Of a DNA stretch of 64,000 bases, positions 46,067-54,294 are shown piece after piece. Every line of letters starts with the position of its first letter. Within the stretch, counting starts at the first letter, position 1. The DNA is taken from assembly GCF_025464955.1 (NCBI RefSeq), contig NZ_JAODNM010000089.1, positions 46,096 to 110,095 of the forward strand. The letters run 5' to 3'. The notes beneath the pieces were generated by a model. The model ran no database searches. It saw only the letters and a program-made list of their open reading frames with translations, and had not been told where the DNA came from. The position numbers were made by a program, and so were the translations under genes. The stretch is from Amycolatopsis sp. GTDB lineage: Bacteria; Actinomycetota; Actinomycetes; Mycobacteriales; Pseudonocardiaceae.

Positions 46067-47272
46067 CTACCCCACCGCCAGCACGCCGTCCTTCCAGACC
46101 TGGCGGATGTTGCCGCCGAGAGCCGGCAGGTCGTAGGCGTCGCCTTCGACGACGACGAGGTCCGCGCGCAGGCCGGGCGCGATCCGGCCGAGTTCGCTGT
46201 CGAGGCCGAGAAGCTGCGCGGCCGACGCGGTCGTGGCTTCGAGGACGGCGGCCGGGCTCATCCCGCAGCCTTCCATCAACGCGAGTTCCTCGAGGTTCGT
46301 CCCGTGCGGGCCGACCCCGCTGTCCGTGCCCATCGCGATCCGCACCCCGGCTTCGATCGCGCGCCGGATGGCCTCGCGGTGGATGTCGACGACCTCCCTG
46401 GCCTTGCGGACGATCGCATCCGGCAGGTCCGCGCCCGCGTCGACCGCGCGGATCACGTTCACCGGCGCGACCAGCGTCGGCACCAGCCAGGTGCCGCGCT
46501 CCAGCATCATCTCGATCGCCTCGTCATCGAGGTAGATGCCGTGCTCGATCGACCGGATGCCGGCGCGCACGGCGTTCTTGATGCCTTCGACGCCCTGCGC
46601 GTGCGCCATCACGTACTTGCCCTGCATGGCCGCCTCGGCGACGAGGACGTCGAGCTCGGCCGGGGTGAACTGCGAGTGCCTCGGGTCGTCGCGCGGGGAC
46701 AGCACACCCCCGGTGGTGCACACCTTGAGCACATCGGCCCCGGCTCGCAGTAGGGTCCGCGCGACCCGCCGCATCTCGTCGGGACCGTCGGCCAGCCCGC
46801 TCGGACGGCCCGGATGCTCGACCGAGAGCGGGACACAGTGCCCGGACGGGTTCCAGCCGTCACCGTGTCCGCCGGTCTGGCTGATCAGGCCGACCGAGAT
46901 CTGCAGCCTCGGCCCGGGGATCAACCCGTCGTCGACGGCCTGCTTGATACCGAGGTCCGCGCCGGCGGCGTCGCGCACGGTCGTGATGCCCAGGTCCAGC
47001 GTGCGTTTGAGGTTCCGCGCGGCTTCGTAGAACTGGTACGAAAACGGCGTCTGGACCCGGCTGACCAGGCTCAGCTGGGACACCGTGACGTGCACGTGGC
47101 AGTCGAACAGCCCGGGCAGCAGGGTCTTGCCGGTGCAGTCGACAGCCTCGTCACCGTCGAGGCCGGGGCCGACGTCCACAATGCGGCCGTCGGCGATGGC
47201 GACGTCGGCGGGGGCGAGGTCGCTCCCAGTGCCGTCGAACACCAGTCCACCGGTGAAAACCGTGCGTGTCAT
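46067..47272 (-). CDS. Metal-dependent amidohydrolase (imidazolonepropionase/prolidase-like)
   Basis: 401 residues, amidohydrolase superfamily TIM barrel: FDCHVHVT metal site, Lys in DVLKVCTTGGV, His in MAHAQG and SIEHGIYL, and Asp in AMGTDSGVG. These fit the Xaa-Pro-dipeptidase-like/imidazolonepropionase-like group. The ATG at 47272 overlaps the stop of the symporter gene (ATGA), so the enzyme probably acts on what the symporter imports. Confidence 0.82.
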   Translation of the reverse strand: MTRTVFTGGLVFDGTGSDLAPADVAIADGRIVDVGPGLDGDEAVDCTGKTLLPGLFDCHVHVTVSQLSLVSRVQTPFSYQFYEAARNLKRTLDLGITTVRDAAGADLGIKQAVDDGLIPGPRLQISVGLISQTGGHGDGWNPSGHCVPLSVEHPGRPSGLADGPDEMRRVARTLLRAGADVLKVCTTGGVLSPRDDPRHSQFTPAELDVLVAEAAMQGKYVMAHAQGVEGIKNAVRAGIRSIEHGIYLDDEAIEMMLERGTWLVPTLVAPVNVIRAVDAGADLPDAIVRKAREVVDIHREAIRRAIEAGVRIAMGTDSGVGPHGTNLEELALMEGCGMSPAAVLEATTASAAQLLGLDSELGRIAPGLRADLVVVEGDAYDLPALGGNIRQVWKDGVLAVG

Positions 47273-48711
47273 ACGAATTCTCCCGTCTTGTCCGACGCTA
47301 CAGGTGCCCGTCCGACGCTCCTTTCCACGAGAGTAGCCACGGCCAGGACGACCAGGTTCAGCCCGAGTCCGACCAGGCCGACGTTCACCGTCCCGACCAG
47401 GGTCTTGTCGACGAAGGTCAGCCAGATGACGACGATCTCGCCCACGATCAGCCCCAGCAGCACCGGCACCTTGCCCACCGGCACCCGGTTCAGGAAGCCC
47501 AGCGCGTTCGCCGGGGCGAGCTGCACGGAACCGCTGTAGGTGAGCAGCAACAGGTTCGCCAGCAGGTCGGGCCGGTAGATCCCGAGCATCAACGCCAGCG
47601 TGCACGCGACGACGACAGTGCCGTGGTTGACCCAGAACTGCTTGCGACCCGCGTCGACCCGCACGATGTTGCGCGCGACCAGCGAGGAGATGCCGATCAG
47701 GATCCCGGCGGCCGGCACCATCGCGGTGGCGACAGCGGCGACCACGACCAGCCCGGCGGCCCACGGCGGCAATGCGTCCTTGCTCAGGGTGAGCAGGACG
47801 CCGTTCGAGTCCGTGCCCTTTTTTATCACCAGGATCGCCGCGAAACCGACGATCATCGGCATCAGCAGGCACAGTTCGTACAGCGGCATCCAGGTGTAGT
47901 TCCGGCGCAGGACTTTGGGATCGCGCGCGGACATCAGCGCGGGCCAGCTGTGCGGGAGCGTCATGAACCCGATCCCGAGCGCGCTGACGACCATGCTGGT
48001 GATGAACCAGGTGTGGTCGTTGACGCCGGCGTGGACGATCAGCTTCTCGGGGTGCAGCTGGTTGATCTTCTCGAAGACCGACGACACCCCGCCTGCCACG
48101 TGCGTCGGGATGGCGACGATCAGCACCACCAGGACGACGAGCATGATCGCGTCCTTGAAGTACGACGTCGTCGCGACCCCGCGCAGGCCGGCCCAGAGCA
48201 CGAACGCCACCACCAGCGCGGAGCCGATCACCATGCTCAGCGTGCCGGACGCGGCGTTGCCGGTGATCAGCCGGACGATCAGCCCGAGCCCGGTGATCTG
48301 GAGCTGCAGGTACGGCAGGACGAACAGCACGCCGAGGACCGCTGCCAGTGTGCCGAGCGCCTTGCTCGAATAGCGGTCCTCGATGAAGTCGCCCTGGGTG
48401 AGATAGCCGCGGTCCCGGCCCATCGTCCAAATGCGTTTGGCCAGGAAAAACAAGATGATGTAACCGATCGGGACATACGGCAGCGCGTACATCGCCGCCA
48501 CGCCGCCGCTGAACGCGAGCCCTGCCATGCCGAGGAAGGTGAAGGTGGTGAACACCTCGCCGGCCTGCAGGAACCACATGGTCACCGCGCCGAACCGGCG
48601 GCCGCCGAGGGTCCATTCCGCGAGGTCCGCGGCCGGTTTGCGGCGGCCGACGAAACCGAGCACGCCGATCAGCAGGATCCCGCCGAAGGTGAAGACGCCG
48701 ATCGTGGTCAT
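47269..48711 (-). CDS. Sodium:solute symporter family permease
   Basis: 480 residues with about 13 hydrophobic segments, SSS/SLC5 family: WTLGGRRFGAVTMWFL near the N-terminus, DFIEDRYSSKALG, and the sodium-site helix region IGFMTLPHSWPALMSA near residue 245. The substrate may be an organic acid, amino acid or peptide-like compound given the downstream amidohydrolase. It overlaps the DUF3311 gene by 4 nt and the amidohydrolase gene by 4 nt. Confidence 0.85.
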   Translation of the reverse strand: MTTIGVFTFGGILLIGVLGFVGRRKPAADLAEWTLGGRRFGAVTMWFLQAGEVFTTFTFLGMAGLAFSGGVAAMYALPYVPIGYIILFFLAKRIWTMGRDRGYLTQGDFIEDRYSSKALGTLAAVLGVLFVLPYLQLQITGLGLIVRLITGNAASGTLSMVIGSALVVAFVLWAGLRGVATTSYFKDAIMLVVLVVLIVAIPTHVAGGVSSVFEKINQLHPEKLIVHAGVNDHTWFITSMVVSALGIGFMTLPHSWPALMSARDPKVLRRNYTWMPLYELCLLMPMIVGFAAILVIKKGTDSNGVLLTLSKDALPPWAAGLVVVAAVATAMVPAAGILIGISSLVARNIVRVDAGRKQFWVNHGTVVVACTLALMLGIYRPDLLANLLLLTYSGSVQLAPANALGFLNRVPVGKVPVLLGLIVGEIVVIWLTFVDKTLVGTVNVGLVGLGLNLVVLAVATLVERSVGRAPVASDKTGEFV

Positions 48712-48905
48712 TGGTCCTCACCCCGGCGCGCCATCATGCGCTCGCTGATGAGCAGGGCCGGGGTGACCATGATGCACCAGAACGCGCCCCACACGAGCAT
48801 CCTCGGCAGGCCCAGCCACAGGCCGTCGGAGTTCACGAACGGCAGGAACGGCATGACGATCAGCGCGAGAGCGGGAAGTACCGGTATCCAGTGGTAGGCA
48901 CGCAC
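48708..48905 (-). CDS. DUF3311 small membrane protein
   Basis: 65 residues with two transmembrane helices (WIPVLPALALIVMPF and RMLVWGAFWCIMVTPALL). DUF3311 proteins are regularly encoded just before a sodium:solute symporter and probably form part of the transporter, by analogy with small subunits of other SSS systems. GTG at 48905 is chosen because GAGGAGG lies 4-5 nt upstream; the reading frame is open further to 48953 but without a good start. Confidence 0.8.
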   Translation of the reverse strand: MRAYHWIPVLPALALIVMPFLPFVNSDGLWLGLPRMLVWGAFWCIMVTPALLISERMMARRGEDQ

Positions 48906-48970
48906 GAAGCCTCCTCGGCAGTCGATCTTCGAGGCCACAGCATCCCTCACCACGGCCCGGAGCGCCGCAC

Positions 48971-48989
48971 ACCAAAGTCGCGCTTTGGT
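48971..48989. terminator. Short hairpin after fadA6
   Basis: ACCAAAG-TCGCG-CTTTGGT forms a 7-bp stem downstream (minus strand) of fadA6 and of the family A palindrome. It may be a backup terminator. Confidence 0.4.
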
Positions 48990-48997
48990 AAAATCTG

Positions 48998-49037
48998 GTG
49001 AGTGTCGCGGCCGGTTCTAACGCGCCGGAACACTCAC
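48998..49037. repeat. Dispersed palindrome, family A, copy 2
   Basis: GTGAGTGTCGCGGCCGG-TTCTAAC-GCGCCGGAACACTCAC. It overlaps the stop codon of fadA6 and shares the outer word GTGAGTG/CACTCAC and the TTCTAAC loop with copy 1. Confidence 0.75.
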
Positions 49038-50188
49038 GAGAGACGTTCGATGACGGTGACGTTGGCGGTGCCGCCGCCCTGGCAGGTGGTCAGCAGGCCG
49101 TACCGGCCGCCGCGGCGCTCCAGTTCGTGCAGCAAGGTCGTCAGGAGCTTGGTGCCGGTCGCGCCGATCGGATGGCCCAGCGCGATCGCGCCGCCATTGA
49201 CGTTGACGCGCTCGGGGTCGGCGCCGGTCTCCTCCAGCCACGCCAGCACCACGCACGCGAACGCCTCGTTGACCTCGAACAGGTCGATGTCGCCGATGGA
49301 CAGTCCGGTCGCGCGCAGGGCGTGGGCTGTGGCCGGGATCGGCCCGGTCAGCATCCACACCGGATCAGCCGCGCGCACGGACAGGTGGTGCACACGAGCA
49401 CGCGGCACCAGCCCGTGCGCGGCGACAAAGGCTTCGGACGCCAGCAACACCGCGCTGGCGCCGTCGGAAATCTGACTTGCCACGGCGGCGGTCAGTCTCG
49501 ATCCCTCGCTCAACGGCTTCAACCGGGCCATCTGCCCGAGGCTCGTCTCCCGTCGCGGCCCCTCGTCGTGACGGAAATCCCCGAACGGCACGGTTTCGGC
49601 GTCGAAGCGACCTTCGTCCATCGCGACAATAGCGCGGATATGGCTGCGTAGCGCGAACTCTTCCATTGTCTCGCGCGAGATGTCCCAGTGATCGGCAATC
49701 ATGTCCGCACTGCGGAACTGTGAGACCTCACCATTGCCGTACCGCTCCTGCCATCCTTTCGAACCGCTGAACGGGCCGTCGAAGCCGTACTCCCGCCCGG
49801 CGAGCATCGCGGCGCCGATCGGGATGGCACTCATGTTCTGCACGCCGCCGGCGAGCACGAGGTCCATCGTCCCGGAGAGCACCGCCTGCGCGGCGAAATG
49901 GACAGCCTGCTGGCTCGACCCGCACTGCCTGTCGACGGTCACCCCCGGCACGTGGTGCGGGAACCCCGCCGCCAGCCACGCCGTCCGCGCAATGTTGCCC
50001 GACTGCGGCCCCAACGTGTCCGTGCAGCCGAAGACGACGTCGTCCACCAGCGCCGGGTCGACGCCGGCCCGCTCGAGGACCGCCTTGATCACGTGCGCGC
50101 CGAGGTCCGCGGGGTGGACGGCGCTCAGCGCCCCACCGCGCCGGCCGACCGGCGTCCGGACCGCGTCGATGATGTACGCCTCCGCCAT
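49034..50188 (-). CDS. fadA6: Thiolase FadA6 of HIP catabolism
   Basis: 384 residues. Nucleophilic Cys89 in TVDRQCGSSQQAVH; NEAFACVVLAW, GGAIALGHPIGATG and TTCQGGGTANV complete the thiolase active site. It thiolyses a 3-ketoacyl-CoA formed after opening of the last steroid rings. It follows kstR2 after 5 nt in the operon fadE30-ipdF-kstR2-fadA6, the order of Rv3560c-Rv3556c. Its stop codon lies within a family A palindrome. Confidence 0.9.
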   Translation of the reverse strand: MAEAYIIDAVRTPVGRRGGALSAVHPADLGAHVIKAVLERAGVDPALVDDVVFGCTDTLGPQSGNIARTAWLAAGFPHHVPGVTVDRQCGSSQQAVHFAAQAVLSGTMDLVLAGGVQNMSAIPIGAAMLAGREYGFDGPFSGSKGWQERYGNGEVSQFRSADMIADHWDISRETMEEFALRSHIRAIVAMDEGRFDAETVPFGDFRHDEGPRRETSLGQMARLKPLSEGSRLTAAVASQISDGASAVLLASEAFVAAHGLVPRARVHHLSVRAADPVWMLTGPIPATAHALRATGLSIGDIDLFEVNEAFACVVLAWLEETGADPERVNVNGGAIALGHPIGATGTKLLTTLLHELERRGGRYGLLTTCQGGGTANVTVIERLS

Positions 50189-50193
50189 GTGTC

Positions 50194-50802
50194 CTACCTT
50201 CTCTTCGCGGGCCGCCTCTTCGTCGCGATACCGTCCAGCAAGATGCCGAGGTACTGCTCCGCGACGGCCTCGGCCGACAATGCGCCGTCGGGGTTGTACC
50301 AGCGCACCGCCACCCACACGGTGTCGCGGATGAACCGGTACACCAGCTCGATGTCGAGATCCGCGCGGAAGACGCCGGCTGTGACGCCGTCGGTCAGAAT
50401 CCCGTTCCACAGTGCGCGGAACTCGGCGTTGCGGTCGTTGAGGTAGGCGAACCGCGGCAGCTGCATGAGGTGCTTGGCCTCGCTCTGGTAGATCGCGACC
50501 TCGGCCGGACGCCGGTGGATCGACTCGAACGACGCCGCGACCACGGCTTCCAGCGTCTCCCGTGGACTCTGGCCGGCCGCGAGGATCTCGGCGTAGGTAC
50601 CGAAAAGCTCGTCCAGGAACCCGGTGAGGATCTCTTCGGCCATCGACTCCTTCGAGTCGAAATGGTGGTACAGGCTGCCGGACAGGATGCCCGCGGCGTC
50701 GGCGATGTCCCGCACGGTCGTCGAGACATAGCCGCGCTCGGCGAACAGACTCGCCGCCAGCGCCAGCAGTTCCGCTCGCCGGGAGCCGGTGGACGTCTTC
50801 AT
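50194..50802 (-). CDS. kstR2: TetR-family repressor KstR2
   Basis: 202 residues (Rv3557c has 200). The N-terminal HTH is TTVRDIADAAGILSGSLYHHF, and the C-terminal YRFIRDTVWVAVRWYNP segment is close to the mycobacterial protein. KstR2 represses the HIP-degradation regulon and is released by HIP-CoA. ATG at 50802 follows TGAGGTAG; an ATG at 50817 is an alternative that would overlap ipdF. Likely targets in this window are the boxes at 38352-38365 and 52765-52778. Confidence 0.9.
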   Translation of the reverse strand: MKTSTGSRRAELLALAASLFAERGYVSTTVRDIADAAGILSGSLYHHFDSKESMAEEILTGFLDELFGTYAEILAAGQSPRETLEAVVAASFESIHRRPAEVAIYQSEAKHLMQLPRFAYLNDRNAEFRALWNGILTDGVTAGVFRADLDIELVYRFIRDTVWVAVRWYNPDGALSAEAVAEQYLGILLDGIATKRRPAKRR

Positions 50803-50809
50803 CGCTACC

Positions 50810-51574
50810 TCACGCATGCTGGGAACTCACGGACACGACTTCGCCGGTCAGGTACGACGCGTACTCGCTGGCGAGGAACACCATCACATTCGCCACTTCC
50901 CACGGTTCGGCCGCCCTCCCCGACACCTCGCGCGCGGTCAGCTCGGCGAGCAGCTCGTCGCTGGTGACCTTCGCCAGGAACGGGTGCATCGCGAGGCTGG
51001 GGGCGACGGCGTTGACCCTGATCCCGTGCTCGGCGACGTCGACGGCCGCGCACCGCGTCAACGCCATCACGCCCGCCTTCGCCGCCGCATAGTGCGCCTG
51101 CCCAGCCTGCGCCCGCCAGCCGAGCACCGACGCGTTGTTCACGATCGCCCCACCGCCGCCCTGAGCGATGAACTGCCGGATCGCGGCGCGGGTCGCGCGG
51201 AAAGTGCCATTCAACGTGACGTCGATGACCCGCGTCCACTCGTCGTCGGTCATGTCCACAACGGACTTCGTGCCGCCGAGACCGGCGTTGTTGATCAGGA
51301 CGTCGATCCGGCCGAACCGGGCTACGGTCCCAGCGATCAGTGCCTGAACGTGGTCCTCCCGGGTGACATCACAAGCGATGGCGGGCAGACCCAGCTCATC
51401 GGCCTTCTCAGCGAGCCGCCGCTCGTGCCAGTCGCTGAGGACGACCTGCGCACCCTCTTCCTGACACCGTTTCGCCGCCGCCGACCCGATACCCGTACCC
51501 GCGGCAGCCGTCACGACGACCACTTTGTCCCGTAGCAGGTCGTGCCCGCGCGGGTAGTCCGGGACAACGATCAC
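50810..51574 (-). CDS. ipdF: SDR-family dehydrogenase IpdF
   Basis: 254 residues. Cofactor motif VTAAAGTGIGSAAAKRC, NNAGLGG and the YAAAK catalytic pair. IpdF oxidises the 5-hydroxyl of the HIC-CoA intermediate in the ring C/D pathway. GTG at 51574 overlaps the fadE30 stop (GTGA). Its stop lies 7 nt before kstR2. Confidence 0.88.
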   Translation of the reverse strand: MIVVPDYPRGHDLLRDKVVVVTAAAGTGIGSAAAKRCQEEGAQVVLSDWHERRLAEKADELGLPAIACDVTREDHVQALIAGTVARFGRIDVLINNAGLGGTKSVVDMTDDEWTRVIDVTLNGTFRATRAAIRQFIAQGGGGAIVNNASVLGWRAQAGQAHYAAAKAGVMALTRCAAVDVAEHGIRVNAVAPSLAMHPFLAKVTSDELLAELTAREVSGRAAEPWEVANVMVFLASEYASYLTGEVVSVSSQHA

Positions 51575-52707
51575 GGCCTCGCCTCCTTTGGCAGCCCGAG
51601 CACACGTTCGGCGATGATGTTGAGCTGGATTTCCGTCGAGCCGCCGTAGATCGTGTCCGCGCGGCTGAACAGGAACAACCGCTGCCACTCGTCCGGCCCG
51701 TCCTCCTCGACCATCGACGCGGCGCCGCGGATGCGCATGGCCAGCTCTCCCAGTGAGCGATGCCACCTCGACCAGACCACTTTGGACACCTCGGCGACAC
51801 CGGGTTCCCGCGACCCCAACGTCCGCAGCGCGTGCGCGCGCATGACGTCGAGTCCCACCCACGCCCGCGCGAGCCCTTCGGCGATCACGGGGTCACGCGC
51901 GGAACCGTCCGACTCGGCGAGTTCGGTCAACGCCTGCAGTTCCCGCCGGAAGCCGACCTGCTGGCCGAGTGTGGCGACTCCGCGCTCGAACGCCAACGTG
52001 CCCATCGCGACGCGCCAGCCGTCACCGGGCTCGCCGACGACCATCGCGCGGCCGGTCCTCGCGCCGTCGAAGAACACCTCGTTGAACTCGGAAGTGCCGG
52101 TCAGCTGGCGAATCGGGCGGACGTCGACCCCGGGCTGCCGCATCGGCACCAGCAGAAACGACAGCCCGCGATGCCGTGTCGACCCCGATTCGGTGCGAGC
52201 CAAGACGAAACACCAGTCCGCGACATGCGCCAGCGACGTCCACAGCTTCTGGCCGGTGACCACCCACTCGTCGCCGTCGAGCACGGCCTTGGTCGACACC
52301 GCCGCGAGGTCGGATCCGGCACCGGGCTCGGAATAGCCCTGGCACCACAGCTCCTCCACCGCGGCGATCGGCGGCAGGAACCGCCGTTGCTGCTCCGGTG
52401 TGCCGAACGCGATCAACGTCGGCCCGAGCAGCTCCTGGCCGATGTGGCCCACCTTCGCCGGAGCGCCCGAACGCGCGTACTCCTCATGAAAGATCACCTG
52501 CCGTTCCAGCGACTCGCCGCCGTACTCCGGTGGCCAGCCGAGGCAGGAGAACCCGGCGGCAGCGAGGTGCCGCTCCCAGGCGACGCGCTCAGCGAACGCC
52601 TCGTGCTCGCGGCCGGGACCGCCGAGGCCACGCAGCGTAGTGAACTCGCCGATGAGGTTCTCCTCGAGCCATCGGCGAACCCGCTGCCTGAACTCGGTGT
52701 CGACCAC
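51571..52707 (-). CDS. fadE30: Acyl-CoA dehydrogenase FadE30
   Basis: 378 residues, ACAD fold. GYSEPGAGSDLA (FAD region) near residue 125, GQKLWTSLAH near 152, and IYGGSTEIQLNIIAERVLGLP at the C-terminus. FadE30 carries out the first dehydrogenation of the HIP-CoA derivative. GTG at 52707 follows GAGGAG. It is divergent from fadD3 with the KstR2 box between them. Confidence 0.9.
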   Translation of the reverse strand: MVDTEFRQRVRRWLEENLIGEFTTLRGLGGPGREHEAFAERVAWERHLAAAGFSCLGWPPEYGGESLERQVIFHEEYARSGAPAKVGHIGQELLGPTLIAFGTPEQQRRFLPPIAAVEELWCQGYSEPGAGSDLAAVSTKAVLDGDEWVVTGQKLWTSLAHVADWCFVLARTESGSTRHRGLSFLLVPMRQPGVDVRPIRQLTGTSEFNEVFFDGARTGRAMVVGEPGDGWRVAMGTLAFERGVATLGQQVGFRRELQALTELAESDGSARDPVIAEGLARAWVGLDVMRAHALRTLGSREPGVAEVSKVVWSRWHRSLGELAMRIRGAASMVEEDGPDEWQRLFLFSRADTIYGGSTEIQLNIIAERVLGLPKEARP

Positions 52708-52764
52708 GGCGGCTCCTCTGGTCAAACGTCTGGTCAAACGGGGACGTCGTGCGTAGGCTACCCT

Positions 52765-52778
52765 ACCAAGCACTTGCT
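52765..52778. promoter_or_regulatory. KstR2-type operator, fadE30/fadD3
   Basis: ACCAAGCACTTGCT fits AnCAAGnnCTTGnT perfectly and extends to ACCAAGCACTTGCTAGGT, nearly the same word as at 38349-38366. It controls the two divergent operons. Confidence 0.85.
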
Positions 52779-52806
52779 AGGTTCGTGCGATCCCACGGGA
52801 GGGATC

Positions 52807-54294
52807 TTGGCGAGTTCACCGCAGACGGTTCCGGCCGCGCTGGCTCGCGCGGCCGAACGGTTCGGCGAGCGCGAAGCGGTGGTGGACGGCAAAACCCGGT
52901 TCACCTACGCCGAACTCCATTCCCGGACACTGGACTTCGCGCGATTCCTCAGCTCCGAAGGACTCCAACCCGGAGACCGGGTGGCGCTGTGCTCGCCCAA
53001 CACGTGGCACTGGGTCGTCGCCGCACTCGGCGCCCTGAGCGCCGGGGCGACGCTCGTGCCGGTCAGTACGCGGTTCACCGATCCGGAGATCCGGGACATT
53101 CTCGACCGGTGCCAGGCCAAGGCGTTCCTCGTCGCGGACGAATTCCTCGGCGTCGACAGACTCGCTGAAGCGAGTAGGCCATCACCTCCGATCACTGTGC
53201 GCATTCCTCTCGCAAGCCGTTCGGCCGCGTGGGATATCCGTGGGCGCACCGCGACAATCCCTGAGGTACACGCGGACGACGTCTGCGACATCCTGTTCAC
53301 CTCGGGCACGACCGGTCGCAGCAAGGGCGCGATGAGCTGTCACCGCCAGTCGCTCGGAGTCGCCGAAGCCTGGGCGGACTGCGCCGAGCTCACCGAGACC
53401 GACCGCTATCTGGTCCTCAACCCGTTCTTCCACAGTTTCGGCTACAAAGCGGGCATCTTGGCGGCGCTCCTGCGCGGGTCCACTTTGGTCCCGCAAGCCG
53501 TGTTCGACGCCGAAGAAACCCTGCGGCTGATCGAATCCGAGCGCATCACCGTGCTGCCGGGTGCACCGGCCGTCTACCGCATGCTGCTCGACCATCCGGC
53601 CCGCGCGGCATGCGACCTGTCCAGCCTGCGGCTCGCGGTCACCGGCGCCGCGACCGTGCCGGTAAGCCTGGTCGACAGCCTGTATACGCAACTCGGCTTC
53701 GACACCGTGCTGACGGCGTACGGCCTGACCGAAGCCGTGGTCGCGACGATGTGCCGCGCGGACGACGACGTCGAGACGGTCGCCCGCACCTGTGGACGAG
53801 CAGCTTCCGGGTTCGAAGTCGCTATTGGCGAGCGCGAGGAAGTCCTCCTGCGCGGGCCGAACGTCATGCTCGGCTACCTCGACGATCCCAGTGCGACAGC
53901 CGAGGCGATCGACGAGCACGGCTGGCTGCACACCGGTGACGTCGGCGTACTCGACGAGCACGGCTACCTCACGATCACCGACCGATTGAAGGACATGTAC
54001 ATCTGCGGCGGGTTCAACGTCTACCCGGCGGAGGTCGAGCAGACACTCGCCACTCTCGACGGGGTCGCCGAGTCTGCGGTGATCGGTGTTCCGGACGAGC
54101 GCCTCGGTGAGGTCGGCAAGGCATACGTCGTCCTGCGAGCAGGTTCACGACTGTCCGTTGAGGACATCCTCGCGCACTGCAAGCAGAACCTGGCGAACTA
54201 CAAACTGCCCAGATCAGTCGAGTTACGTGACGCGTTGCCGAGGAACCCTTCGGGCAAGGTGGTCAAACGAATCCTGCGGGAGGAGTTCCGATGA
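52807..54294 (+). CDS. fadD3: HIP-CoA ligase FadD3
   Basis: 495 residues. VALCSPNTWHWVVAALGAL, DILFTSGTTGRSKGA (A3), LTAYGLTEAVVATMC (A5), and DRLKDMYICGGFNVYPAEVE (A8) closely parallel Rv3561 as I recall it. FadD3 attaches CoA to HIP, the first committed step of ring C/D breakdown. TTG at 52807 is the best start by family length (next to TVPAALARAA); GGAGGG is only 3-4 nt upstream, so the start is somewhat uncertain. Confidence 0.9.
   Translation: MASSPQTVPAALARAAERFGEREAVVDGKTRFTYAELHSRTLDFARFLSSEGLQPGDRVALCSPNTWHWVVAALGALSAGATLVPVSTRFTDPEIRDILDRCQAKAFLVADEFLGVDRLAEASRPSPPITVRIPLASRSAAWDIRGRTATIPEVHADDVCDILFTSGTTGRSKGAMSCHRQSLGVAEAWADCAELTETDRYLVLNPFFHSFGYKAGILAALLRGSTLVPQAVFDAEETLRLIESERITVLPGAPAVYRMLLDHPARAACDLSSLRLAVTGAATVPVSLVDSLYTQLGFDTVLTAYGLTEAVVATMCRADDDVETVARTCGRAASGFEVAIGEREEVLLRGPNVMLGYLDDPSATAEAIDEHGWLHTGDVGVLDEHGYLTITDRLKDMYICGGFNVYPAEVEQTLATLDGVAESAVIGVPDERLGEVGKAYVVLRAGSRLSVEDILAHCKQNLANYKLPRSVELRDALPRNPSGKVVKRILREEFR

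Noticed and set aside
46067-48721. One continuous 884-codon minus-strand frame covering the amidohydrolase and symporter genes
   Set aside because: Only the part below 47272 is the real amidohydrolase. The rest is an out-of-frame reading of the symporter gene, which has the correct membrane-protein sequence in its own frame.
51760-52806. Long plus-strand extension upstream of fadD3
   Set aside because: It is the antisense of fadE30. FadD3 family length and the divergent KstR2 promoter place the start at 52807.
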